From contig CAVQVO010000002.1 in assembly GCA_963717115.1 (NCBI GenBank), forward strand, positions 1 through 64,000: a stretch of 64,000 nucleotides of DNA. The letters run 5' to 3'. The stretch comes from JBBQUN01 sp963717115 (lineage in GTDB: Bacteria; Actinomycetota; Acidimicrobiia; Acidimicrobiales; SZUA-35). The notes under the pieces are model-generated. The model saw nothing but the letters and a program-made list of their open reading frames with translations. It had not been told where the DNA came from and did no database searches. Made by a program: the position numbers and the translations under genes. This document shows, in pieces, positions 48,501-56,142 of the stretch (position 1 is the stretch's first letter; each line of letters opens with the position of its first letter).

Positions 48501-48837
48501 CGGCGGCGAGTGTCTGCTCGTAGACGAACCCGGCGTGTTCGGCCTCGGGTTCGAGGAAGAAGTCGAACGGGTTGATCACGGTCATGTCGGCGACGAGGTC
48601 GACCGTGACCTGCAACCGCTTCGCCGGTTCGGGGAACACCAGGCGGGCGACGAAGTTCCCGAACGGGTCCTGCTGCCAGTTGAGGAAGTGGTTTTCCGGC
48701 TCGATCCGCAGCGAGTACGACTCGATGGGGGTCCGACAGTGCGGGGCCGGTCGGAGCCGGACGAGGTGGGGTCCGAGATTCACCGCACGATCGAACTCGT
48801 AGGTCGTGACGTGCTCGAGTGCGACTCGGATGGTCAT
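45511..48837 (-). CDS. Large DUF2126 transglutaminase-like protein
   Basis: An 1108-residue protein with the usual DUF2126 layout. The N-terminal transglutaminase domain has Cys181 (GIGSCRDSAWLL), His230 (LHAWTEVYLPG) and Asp246 (GLDPTSG). A long C-terminal DUF2126 region follows, starting around RLTQGGEPTFVSIDD and including HMGTGGGSHLTLGG and FSGRFIGPSSQAPR. A Pro-rich loop near the middle (PPPAVETSTDEPPSA) is variable in the family. It lies 6 bp from the genes on both sides, so it is tightly packed in the block. Activity is unproven; amide-bond chemistry is inferred from the fold. Confidence 0.9.
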   Translation of the reverse strand: MTIRVALEHVTTYEFDRAVNLGPHLVRLRPAPHCRTPIESYSLRIEPENHFLNWQQDPFGNFVARLVFPEPAKRLQVTVDLVADMTVINPFDFFLEPEAEHAGFVYEQTLAADLAPYLRCPEPGPLQAAWLAEVDTTTEQRTIDFLVGLNRRLAGDVGYTVRMEPGVQSADDTLRLGIGSCRDSAWLLVEILRNLGLAARFVSGYLVQLVADVAPLEGPAGPKEDFTDLHAWTEVYLPGAGWVGLDPTSGLLVGEGHIPLSATPAPETAAPIVGRTDPTGVEFDFVNRVQRIHEDPRVTKPYRDDQWAAIDDLGRRIDERLEAGDVRLTQGGEPTFVSIDDQEGAEWNLVADGPAKRLLAAGLTERLHRRFGSGGVVHHGQGKWYPGEPLPRWQHTIVWRTDRVPIWTDPTLLAVPSTGPDDARSDLDAASAGRFASVLAGHLGLDAASPIPAWEDPLHALWEESLLPDGSPPPDDLDPEAPDLASEAGRRSLTARIDERAGDPTGWVLPLCRVGPSWISSPWNTRRGTLFLLPGDSPIGLRLPIRSLGWTPPPPIHEPSPLAPLLPFGTRRHPAPPPPAVETSTDEPPSAIPDLPPTALPHLPPTAVCLEVRDHHLFVFLPPLESADDALDLLAAIEATAAELDQPIVIEGYPIPADPRLSALSVTPDPGVIEVNVPPARSWPDLVSIVEGLDEDARASRLTTETFELDGTHMGTGGGSHLTLGGPTPADSPLLRRPSLLRSLITYWQHHPSLSYLFSGRFIGPSSQAPRVDEARDESLYELETAFVELDAAGDDVPPWLVDRLLRHLLVDLTGNTHRAEFCIDKLFSPDSERGRWGVVELRAFEMPPHPRMALVQALLVRAIVARCWESPYRLDPIRWGTALHDRHLLPWYVERDLSDVLVDLGRHGFDFDPAWFDPFVEFRFPRHGTVTIDGITLELRAGIEPWHVLGEESTGSGMARAVDSSVERVQLRVDGAVDGRHVITCNGVEVPLTPTDLPGVSIAGVRFKAWAPPSGLHPTIGVQSPLVFDVVDRWNERSLGGCRYHVVHEGGRAYDTFPVNAAEAESRRQSRFETIGHTPGRLVPEIIRPERHKEYPVTLDLRRARRV

Positions 48838-48843
48838 CGAGTC

Positions 48844-49812
48844 TCAGCCGCCGACGGTGGCGTGGGAAGGGCTGAACCAGGTGGCCTCGATGACCGAGTG
48901 GAACTCGGCGATCGCCTCCTGGAGCTCTTCGGAGAAGCGATGGAGGTTGCCGTCGACCAACTCATCGACGTCGGTTTCCTGGAGCTTGGCGGCGATCGAC
49001 GCGCAGGCCGCCATGGCGGCCTCGTGCCTCGGGACCTCGAGCAACCAACGGGACGATTCGACCAGGCACGCTTCGATCGTACGCGGGCTCTTGGGATCGT
49101 GCAGGAGGAACGCGATCGTCTCCCGCCCCGAACTCGACACTCCCCGACGCCGGAACGACTGCAGGGCACTGACCGAGCGCAGCGCCGCGGTCCAGCAGAT
49201 CTCGTGATACGGGCCCAGCCGGTCGCCGTCGCGGCCGGTGAGCACACCGGACTGGACGTCGAGGACCCGAGCGGTCAGATCGGCGCGCTCGATGCGTCGG
49301 CCGACGGTGAAGAAGCAGTAGGCGTCGTCGTGGGTCATCGTCTCGGCCAGGATGCCCGACAGGGTCTGACAACCCCGGATGACCGAGGTCAGCCAGGCGT
49401 TGCGGGTCCGGCGGTCGACGGCCTGCTCGGCGCCGTCCTGCACGAAGTGATGCAACTCGGTGAGCACCTCGGCGGCCTCGACGGGCATGACCGAGCGGGT
49501 CACCCGGAGATTCCGGTGGACCGCGGCGACCGAGGACCGAACCGAACTGGAGTTGCCCTCGTCGGCGGCGAGATGGCCGACCACGATCTCCTCGGTGGCG
49601 TTGGGATGATTGCCGGCGAACCGGGGATCGACACCGACCACGGCGAGCAACGGACCCCAGCCGAGCCCGGCCGACCGCGGCAGGTCGATGATCAGGTCGG
49701 CGTGGGTCTTGATCAACCGGGCCGTCCCTTCGGCCCGCTCGAGGTACCGGCCGGCCCAGTACGCGGCTTCGGCCGTGCGGGACAACAGCAGGGGCGATGG
49801 GGCGACGTACAT
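48844..49812 (-). CDS. Alpha-E domain protein (DUF403)
   Basis: A 322-residue all-helical protein of the alpha-E family. The motifs LLSRTAEAAYWAGRYLERAEGTARL at the start, taken in parts, and FTVGRRIERADLTARVLDV in the middle define it. The two Arg-Glu-Arg turns (GRYLERAE and GRRIERAD) are the conserved signature. It has no known enzymatic role and always occurs with circularly permuted ATP-grasp genes, which it may serve as a partner or carrier. A GAGGAG ribosome site precedes ATG 49812. It is 6 bp from the DUF2126 gene and 11 bp from the ATP-grasp gene. Confidence 0.9.
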   Translation of the reverse strand: MYVAPSPLLLSRTAEAAYWAGRYLERAEGTARLIKTHADLIIDLPRSAGLGWGPLLAVVGVDPRFAGNHPNATEEIVVGHLAADEGNSSSVRSSVAAVHRNLRVTRSVMPVEAAEVLTELHHFVQDGAEQAVDRRTRNAWLTSVIRGCQTLSGILAETMTHDDAYCFFTVGRRIERADLTARVLDVQSGVLTGRDGDRLGPYHEICWTAALRSVSALQSFRRRGVSSSGRETIAFLLHDPKSPRTIEACLVESSRWLLEVPRHEAAMAACASIAAKLQETDVDELVDGNLHRFSEELQEAIAEFHSVIEATWFSPSHATVGG

Positions 49813-49823
49813 GGTGAGCTCCT

Positions 49824-51326
49824 CTAGCGATCGGTGTCGGGGTCGTCGGGTCCGGAGGACGAGTCGTCGGGTCCGGGGGACGGGTCGAGATGGGGATCGA
49901 CGATCCAGGTGTCCTTGCTGCCGCCGCCCTGCGAGCTGTTCACGATGAGGGACCCTTCGCGTAGCGCCACGCGGGTGAGCCCGCCGATGCTGACGTAGGG
50001 GTCGGGGCCCGACAGGATGAACGGACGGAGATCGACGTGTCGCGGGGCGATGACGTCGCCGCAGATGGTCGGCGCCGTCGAGAGGTCGAGGATCGGCTGG
50101 GCGATCCAGTTGCGGGGGTCGGCCTCGATCTGGCGACGGAGGTCCTCGAGCTCGATCTCGGTGGCCTTCGACCCGATCGTGACGCCCTTGCCGCCGGACT
50201 CGTTGGCCGGTTTGCAGACCAACGAGTCGAGGTTGGCCAGGACGAAACGGCGGTGGTCGTCGTCGAGACAGCGCCAGGTCTCGACGTTGGGGATCGCCGG
50301 GTCCTCGTCCAGGTAGTAGCGGATCAGCTCGGGAACGTAGGAATAGAGCACCTTGTCGTCGGCGACACCCGCTCCGGGGGCGTTGGCGATGGCGACGTTG
50401 CCCTCGCGCCAGGCCGCCATCAGGCCGGCCGGACCCAGGACCGAGTCGGGCCGGAACTCCAACGGGTCGAGGAACTGGTCGTCGACGCGGCGATAGATCA
50501 CGTCGACCCGGACGGGTCCGCCCACGGTGCGCATGAACACCACGTCGTGCTCGACGTACAGGTCGCTCCCCTCGACCAGGTGCGCCCCCATCCGGTTCGC
50601 CAGCAGCACGTGCTCGTAGTAGGCCGAGTTGTAGATGCCCGGCGTGAGCACGACCACGATCGGTTCGACGTCGGACCGCGGCGACAGGGCTCGCAACAGC
50701 CCACCGAGCCGGTCGGTGTAGGCATCGACGGGCAGGATGTCGAGGTCGCGGAACAGGTCGGCGAACACCCGCTTGGACACGGCGCGGTTCTCGAGCATGT
50801 ACGACACACCCGACGGCACTCGCAGGTTGTCCTCGAGCACGAGGAAGCGGCCCGACCCGTCTCGCACCAGGTCGCTTCCGCTGATGTGGGCCCACACGCC
50901 ACCCCGGGGTGACACGCCGATGCACTCCGGTCGGAAGTTGGTCGACCCGACGATGAGTTCCCGGGGAACGACGCCATCGGCGAGGACGTGCTGATCGTGG
51001 TAGAGGTCGTCGATGAAGGCGTTCAGGGCCCGCAGCCGCTGCGTGAGACCGGCACTGACCGCGCCCCATTCGGCGGCGGTGATGATTCGGGGGATGACGT
51101 CGACCGGCCACTGCCGGTCGATGCTGCCGTCGTCGGTGTACAGCGTGAACGTGATGCCCAACGAGCGGATGGCGGCATCGGCCGCCTGCTGCCGATCCAC
51201 GATGCCATCGCCGATCGCCCGGAGCCGTTGCACCACCTCCACACAACCGGGCCGCGGCGTCCCGTCGGCGTCCAGCAGTTCGTCGAAGGCCAGGGACGCC
51301 TCGTAGTCCGACCAGAGTTTGCTCAC
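49824..51326 (-). CDS. Circularly permuted ATP-grasp protein
   Basis: A 500-residue circularly permuted ATP-grasp ligase. Recognisable segments are FDELLDADGTPRPG at the start, RIITAAEWGAVSAGLTQRL, VLEDNLRVPSGVSYMLENR, VVVLTPGIYNSAYYEHVLLA, DSLVCKPANESGGKGV (nucleotide-binding lysine region) and ILDLSTAPTI. The tail is Asp/Pro/Ser-rich. It probably joins an amino acid to a peptide or small molecule at the cost of ATP. The GTG at 51326 gives the usual short N-terminus. ATG 51395 is an alternative because it forms an ATGA overlap with the stop of the DUF1697 gene. With alpha-E it is the more widespread half of this system. Confidence 0.88.
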   Translation of the reverse strand: MSKLWSDYEASLAFDELLDADGTPRPGCVEVVQRLRAIGDGIVDRQQAADAAIRSLGITFTLYTDDGSIDRQWPVDVIPRIITAAEWGAVSAGLTQRLRALNAFIDDLYHDQHVLADGVVPRELIVGSTNFRPECIGVSPRGGVWAHISGSDLVRDGSGRFLVLEDNLRVPSGVSYMLENRAVSKRVFADLFRDLDILPVDAYTDRLGGLLRALSPRSDVEPIVVVLTPGIYNSAYYEHVLLANRMGAHLVEGSDLYVEHDVVFMRTVGGPVRVDVIYRRVDDQFLDPLEFRPDSVLGPAGLMAAWREGNVAIANAPGAGVADDKVLYSYVPELIRYYLDEDPAIPNVETWRCLDDDHRRFVLANLDSLVCKPANESGGKGVTIGSKATEIELEDLRRQIEADPRNWIAQPILDLSTAPTICGDVIAPRHVDLRPFILSGPDPYVSIGGLTRVALREGSLIVNSSQGGGSKDTWIVDPHLDPSPGPDDSSSGPDDPDTDR

Positions 51327-51391
51327 TCGGCCCTGTGTACGGGCGTGGCTGGGCGGCGATGTTGCGCCCGTGTTACCACTTCGTGAACCGT

Positions 51392-51952
51392 TCATCGATC
51401 GAGCAGCGGCAGCATCTTGGCCACGGTGTCCATGCGGCGGGCCGTGGCGTCGACACCGAGCGCCCGGGCCAGGACCTTGGGCTCGATCGCCGAGGCCGTC
51501 AATCGGCCCCTCCGTCGCCAGTAGAGCTCGTGGTCGTCGAGCAGGAAGCGGTCCTCGGGTGTCGACAACGCCTCGACCCGTTCGGCGGCGCCCGGTGGTG
51601 GCGGGGCCAGCAGGAACGAGACGTGCAGGATGTCGGCGTCGTCCCACCGCTCGTCGGCGAACGGGGCCCGCCCGACGATCGCCGCGACCTCCTCGGCGGT
51701 CCGCAACGCCGACACCACCGGGAACCCGAGCACCCGGGTCAGTCCCTCGTCGAAGCGGCCGGCCACTGCGGCGACCTCCTCACCCGAGGAATCGGTGAAC
51801 GCGACGTTGCCGCTGGCGATGAGCGTGGTGGCGTCGGCGAAGCCGAGGTCCTCGACGGCGGCGCGCAGGGCGTCCATGGTGACCCGGCGCTTCCCGACGT
51901 TGATGGCGCGCAGGAACGCGGCATAGCGGATCGTCGGGTCGGGGCCGGCCAC
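51392..51952 (-). CDS. DUF1697 protein
   Basis: A 186-residue protein of the DUF1697 family, shown by the opening YAAFLRAINVGKRRVTMDAL and by DATTLIASGNVAFTDS. The family is common in actinobacteria and has no known function. It begins with GTG 51952 and is the first gene on the strand that carries the ATP-grasp block. Whether it belongs to that system or is only adjacent is not clear. Its TGA lies within the possible alternative ATG of the ATP-grasp gene. Confidence 0.85.
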   Translation of the reverse strand: MAGPDPTIRYAAFLRAINVGKRRVTMDALRAAVEDLGFADATTLIASGNVAFTDSSGEEVAAVAGRFDEGLTRVLGFPVVSALRTAEEVAAIVGRAPFADERWDDADILHVSFLLAPPPPGAAERVEALSTPEDRFLLDDHELYWRRRGRLTASAIEPKVLARALGVDATARRMDTVAKMLPLLDR

Positions 51953-52101
51953 CCCGCCATCGTCTCACAGGGATGGGGTGACGCGGATGCAGCGTCGCAT
52001 CAATGCGGCTTCGGGTCGGCGCGGGCTGGTGACCGCCGGGAGTTCGGTGACAGACTCCGCCGGCGGGTCATCGCCGACCCACCCGACGCAGGGAGCCAGC
52101 C

Positions 52102-53370
52102 ATGAACTTCGACATCCCCGAAGACCTCGCCACGTACCTCGACGAACTCGACGCCTTCATCGAGTCCACCATCAAGCCGCTCGAGGAAGCCGACGACAAC
52201 ATCCGATTCTTCGACCACCGCCGCGAAGACGCCCGCACCGACTGGGACCGCGGTGGCCTCCCCAACGAGGAATGGGAGGCGCTGCTCCACAAGGCCAAAC
52301 GACTCGCCGACGCCGCCGGCCACTATCGCTACCCCCTGTCCGAGGAGTACGGCGGCCGCAACGGCACCAACCTCGGGATGGCGATCATCCGCGAACACTT
52401 CGCCGCCAAGGGACTCGGACTGCACAACGACCTCCAGAACGAGCACTCGATCGTCGGCAACAACGTCGGCCTGCTCCTCATGATCAACTACGGCACCGAA
52501 GAGCAGAAGGCCGACTGGATCGACGACCTCGCGGAGGGCCGTCGGGGATTCGCCTTCGGCATCACCGAACCGGCCCACGGCTCCGATGCCACCCACATGG
52601 AGACCGTTGCCGTCCGGGACGGCAACGAGTGGGTCATCAACGGCGAGAAGACCTGGAACACCGGCATCCACAAGGCCTCCCACGATCTCATCTTCGCCCG
52701 GACCTCCGGCCAGGCCGGCGACGGGGAAGGCATCACCTGCTTCCTCGTGCCGTCCGACGCCGCCGGGTTCAAGGTCGAGGAATACCTGTGGACGTTCAAC
52801 ATGCCGACCGACCACGCCCACATCAGCCTCACCGACGTGCGGGTCCCCGACAGCGCGATCTTCGGCGGTGAGGGCCGCGGCCTCCAGGTGGTCCAGCACT
52901 TCTTCAACGAGAACCGCATCCGCCAGGCGGCCTCCAGCCTCGGCGCGGCCCAGTACTGCATCGACCGCGCCGTGCAGTACGCCAAGGAACGCAAACCGTT
53001 CGGCAAGGCCCTCGCCACCAACCAGGGCATCCAGTTCCCGCTCGTCGAGTTGCAGACCCGGGCCGAGATGCTGCGGGCCCTCATCCACAAGACCGCGTGG
53101 CAGATGGACACCTACGGCGCCTTCTCGGTCTCCGACAAGGTCTCGATGTGCAACTACAGCGCCAACCGGCTGTGTTGCGACGCCGCCGACCAGGCCATGC
53201 AGACCTTCGGCGGACTCGGCTACTCGCGCCACGAACCCTTCGAGCACATCTATCGTCACCACCGCCGCTATCGCATCACCGAAGGCGCCGACGAGATCCA
53301 GATGCGACGGGTGGCCGGCTACCTGTTCGGTTTCATGAGCCAGTCGGCCCCGAAGGGTGTGCGGGCCTAG
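52102..53370 (+). CDS. Acyl-CoA dehydrogenase
   Basis: A 422-residue flavoenzyme that makes the 2,3-double bond in an acyl-CoA. The FAD-binding motifs FAFGITEPAHGSDATHM and WVINGEKTWNTG are present, as are the mid-chain RKPFGKALATNQ equivalent (ERKPFGKALATNQ) and the C-terminal TFGGLGYSRHEPFEHI. The catalytic base is the Glu of ITEGADEIQ. It belongs to the general FadE group; chain length cannot be read. GGGAG upstream of the ATG is a ribosome site. It is convergent with the enoyl-CoA hydratase gene, with one base between stops. Confidence 0.92.
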   Translation: MNFDIPEDLATYLDELDAFIESTIKPLEEADDNIRFFDHRREDARTDWDRGGLPNEEWEALLHKAKRLADAAGHYRYPLSEEYGGRNGTNLGMAIIREHFAAKGLGLHNDLQNEHSIVGNNVGLLLMINYGTEEQKADWIDDLAEGRRGFAFGITEPAHGSDATHMETVAVRDGNEWVINGEKTWNTGIHKASHDLIFARTSGQAGDGEGITCFLVPSDAAGFKVEEYLWTFNMPTDHAHISLTDVRVPDSAIFGGEGRGLQVVQHFFNENRIRQAASSLGAAQYCIDRAVQYAKERKPFGKALATNQGIQFPLVELQTRAEMLRALIHKTAWQMDTYGAFSVSDKVSMCNYSANRLCCDAADQAMQTFGGLGYSRHEPFEHIYRHHRRYRITEGADEIQMRRVAGYLFGFMSQSAPKGVRA

Positions 53371-53371
53371 C

Positions 53372-54166
53372 TCAGCTCCTCGGGAAGACCGGCGCTCGTT
53401 TGGCCAGGAAGGCGGCGACGGCCTCGGCGTGTTCGGGGCTGTCGTAGGCCTCGGCGAGTTTGGCGAGCTCGCGTCGTTGGGCCATGGCCACGTCGGTCTC
53501 GGATCCGTTGGCGGCCAGCAGCTGCTTGATCCAGCGCAGCTGACGTGACGGGTTCTCGCCGTATTCGGCGGCCTTGCCCAGCGCCGCGACGATGAGTTCG
53601 TCGGGTTCGACCACCTGGTCGGCCAGACCGATGGCCACGGCTTCCTCGGCCCCGACCATGCGACCCGACAGCATCAGGTCTCGGGCCATCCCGTAGCCCA
53701 CCCGCTGGGGCACGATCTGGCTGGACCCCAGTTCGGGGACGAGACCCATCTTGACGAAGCGGAGACTCAGCCGGGCCTCGGTCGACATGATGATCCGGTC
53801 GAACGGCAGGATCATCGTGAGTCCGACCCCGACGGCGACCCCGTTGACCGCGGCGATGATGGGTTTGGTCGACTGCACCAGTTCGACCCAGTCGCGGCGC
53901 CGTTCGGATCGAGCAGCGTTCGTGTCGCCGCCGAGCTGGGCGCCGAAGGTGGCCTCGATGTCGGCCCCGGCGCAGAACCCTCGTCCCGCGCCGGTCACGA
54001 CCACGGCGCCCACGTTCGGATCGGCGTCGGCGGCCTCGATGGCATCGACCAGTTCGGCGCTCATCGTCGGCGTCCAGGCGTTGAGCCGATCGGGGCGATC
54101 GAGGGTCAGCAGCACGACGTCGCCAACGGTGTCCTGGATGATCTGGGTGTAGGCGGCCGTCGTCAT
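53372..54166 (-). CDS. Enoyl-CoA hydratase/isomerase
   Basis: A 264-residue crotonase-fold protein. The oxyanion-hole segment GRGFCAGADIEATF and the loop MGLVPELGSSQIV with its glutamate are present, so hydratase or isomerase activity on an enoyl-CoA is likely. VGVGLTMILPFDRIIMS is the typical trimer-core segment. TAGTGT (54173-54178) is 6 nt before the ATG. It shares a divergent 40-bp gap with a second crotonase gene, so two paralogues start back to back. Confidence 0.9.
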   Translation of the reverse strand: MTTAAYTQIIQDTVGDVVLLTLDRPDRLNAWTPTMSAELVDAIEAADADPNVGAVVVTGAGRGFCAGADIEATFGAQLGGDTNAARSERRRDWVELVQSTKPIIAAVNGVAVGVGLTMILPFDRIIMSTEARLSLRFVKMGLVPELGSSQIVPQRVGYGMARDLMLSGRMVGAEEAVAIGLADQVVEPDELIVAALGKAAEYGENPSRQLRWIKQLLAANGSETDVAMAQRRELAKLAEAYDSPEHAEAVAAFLAKRAPVFPRS

Positions 54167-54206
54167 GGTTTGACACTAATCGGGGTGGTTCATAGCGTCG
54201 CAAACC

Positions 54207-55013
54207 ATGTCGACCGATCCCCGCTACGAAGACCTCATCGTCGAACGTCACGGTCAGGTCGACGTCGTCACGATCAACCGGCCGCAGGCCCGGAACGCCC
54301 TGACCCACACCACCTACGCCGAACTCCGCCGGGCAGTCGAGACCACCTCGGCCCGCTGCCTGGTGATCACCGGCACCGACCCGGCCTTCTGTTCGGGCGA
54401 CGACGTCAAGGCGATCATGATGAAGGCCGGTGAATCCGACGGCTCGCAACCGAGTACCACCGAACGGCTGACCAACGACCCTCGGCTCACACCGGCCGCC
54501 GGCGCCCTGCTGCACACCGACGTTCCGGTCATCGCCGCGGTCAACGGTGCCGCCGTCGGGTGGGGAATGGAACTCGCGCTCATGGCCGACATCCGGGTGG
54601 CCTCGGAACGGGCCCGATTCGGTGAGCTGTTCGTGCTGCGGGGCCTGTGCTGCGACGTTGCCGGGCTCGGTCGGCTGGCCCAGCTCGTCGGACGGGAACT
54701 GACGGCCGACCTGTTGTTCACCGGCCGGGTGATCGACGCCGCCGAGGCCAAGGACATCCGTCTGGTCTCACGGGTCGTCGCCCACGACGACCTGCTGCCG
54801 ACGGCACTCGCACTGGCCGGCCAGATCGCCGCCAATCCGCCGCTGGCGGTCGCCGAGCTGAAGGCCGGCCTCCGCCTGGCGCTCGACCCCGACTGGGACG
54901 ATCTCGGCCGATGGGTCAGCTCCACGCTCGGGCGACTCTTCGGCACCGACGACCATCGGGAAGGGGTCGCCGCCTTCGTCGAGAAGCGGCCGGCGATCTA
55001 CCGCGGCACCTGA
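54207..55013 (+). CDS. Crotonase-family protein lacking a usual catalytic glutamate
   Basis: A 268-residue crotonase-fold protein. The first oxyanion segment is DPAFCSGDDVKAIM and the second AAVNGAAVGWGMELAL. In enoyl-CoA hydratase a Glu sits in the loop after FVLRGL. Here the loop reads LCCDVAGLGRL, with Asp and no Glu, so a different reaction on a CoA thioester is possible. TAGCGT (54193-54198) is 8 nt before the ATG and there is no ribosome site. The gene is divergent from the other crotonase gene. Confidence 0.88.
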   Translation: MSTDPRYEDLIVERHGQVDVVTINRPQARNALTHTTYAELRRAVETTSARCLVITGTDPAFCSGDDVKAIMMKAGESDGSQPSTTERLTNDPRLTPAAGALLHTDVPVIAAVNGAAVGWGMELALMADIRVASERARFGELFVLRGLCCDVAGLGRLAQLVGRELTADLLFTGRVIDAAEAKDIRLVSRVVAHDDLLPTALALAGQIAANPPLAVAELKAGLRLALDPDWDDLGRWVSSTLGRLFGTDDHREGVAAFVEKRPAIYRGT

Positions 55014-55039
55014 CCGGTCGCGCACGGCGACCGCTCCCC

Positions 55040-55224
55040 CACCGACCGACTGCGCACCCACCGACCGCGCACCCACCGACCGCGCACATCAGCCGCCCCA
55101 GGAATTGGTGCACCTCGATGCCGATTCCGGCACCCTCGGCCACCACATCCCCAGCACCGCCCACCCGACCCAGGAATTGGTGCACCCCGACGCCGGATTC
55201 GGCACCGTCGGCCACCACCTCGCC
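55040..55224. repeat. 72-bp direct repeat and short tandem repeat
   Basis: CAGGAATTGGTGCAC starts at 55099 and again at 55171, 72 bp apart. Most of the unit is shared, including GGCACC-TCGGCCACCAC with one changed base, but the second copy ends early. Just before it, a 15-bp unit CGCGCACCCACCGAC is repeated about three times (55040-55088). Both lie between convergent genes. Function unknown. Confidence 0.8.
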
Positions 55225-55245
55225 TCGGTGGGGGGCCGGCCGGCG

Positions 55246-56142
55246 TCAGCGTCGGGCGAGGTCGTGGGGACCCGACGCCGGGTAGCCGTACCCCGCTCGG
55301 ATGGTGGCGCTCCAGTCCGAGAGCTCGGCGACGAACTCGGCCAGATCGTCGCCCAGGGCCTCCACGATCGGCGCGCAGCCCCGGTCGGTGTCGACCTCGA
55401 TCCGTTCCCGGAACGCCCGGCCGTCGTCGCTGAGGGTGAGCGAGCCATCGGGCCCGGGACCGACGAGACCGCGTTCGGTCAGGCGCGCCTCGGCCGCATC
55501 GAACTGGGCGTCGGTCCAGGCCCGACTGCGGGAGTACGACCGCATGGGCAGGCCCCAGTAGCACTCGGTCAGGAGACCCATCTCGGTGGCGTCGACGCCG
55601 GCGGTGATCCATGCCGCCGTGTGCACGTCGCCCCGGTACTCGCGCAGCTGATCGGTCAGCCACCAGGTGGCGCCGAGGTCGGTCGGCGGGCACGACTGCG
55701 ACCGGACACCGGCGAAGAGGGCCCGGCCCTCGGGCCGGAGGTCGGCACAGGCCCGTTCGGCCAGTGAACGGATCCGACCGATCCCCTCGGGCTCGGGGCC
55801 GAGCAGGCGGACCAGCTGTTCGACGGCCCCGGCCGCCCGCTCGGCGCAGATCGTCGGGGCATCGGTGACGCTCCAGCCGTGGGACACCGCCGCCCGCACG
55901 GCGTCGGGGTCGAACACGGCGAAGGTCGCAGCGATGACGCCGGGTGGGACCTGCCCCAGGAGCGACCCCCGGCTGCAGAAGTAGGCCGGCCCGTCGGGCA
56001 TCGCGACGCCCTTGATCTCGGCCGGGCTCGGAGCGAACCCCAGGGCGGCGTAGCGCTCGTGACACTCCGGCGAGAAGTAGACCTGCCCGGCGAAGGCCTC
56101 GATGGCCGCAGCCACCGATCGGGCTGGTGACGTTGCGGTCAT
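55246..56142 (-). CDS. SCO6745/SalK-like protein
   Basis: A 298-residue protein that matches the SCO6745 group of actinobacteria. It has the QVYFSPECHERYAALGF opening, a GPAYFCSRGSLLGQVPP segment and a C-terminal winged-helix-like part (TDAQFDAAEARLTERGLVGP). Members are found beside antibiotic and fatty-acid genes, but no activity is known. It begins in an ATGA overlap with the acyl-CoA dehydrogenase gene, so the two are translated together. The last 60 residues may bind DNA or only be structural. Confidence 0.75.
   Translation of the reverse strand: MTATSPARSVAAAIEAFAGQVYFSPECHERYAALGFAPSPAEIKGVAMPDGPAYFCSRGSLLGQVPPGVIAATFAVFDPDAVRAAVSHGWSVTDAPTICAERAAGAVEQLVRLLGPEPEGIGRIRSLAERACADLRPEGRALFAGVRSQSCPPTDLGATWWLTDQLREYRGDVHTAAWITAGVDATEMGLLTECYWGLPMRSYSRSRAWTDAQFDAAEARLTERGLVGPGPDGSLTLSDDGRAFRERIEVDTDRGCAPIVEALGDDLAEFVAELSDWSATIRAGYGYPASGPHDLARR

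Noticed and set aside
51326..51395. ATG at 51395 as the sole start of the ATP-grasp gene
   Set aside because: It makes an attractive ATGA overlap, but the extra 23 residues (rich in Ser, Gly and Arg) look unlike the family N-terminus. GTG 51326 is preferred, with the other kept as an alternative.
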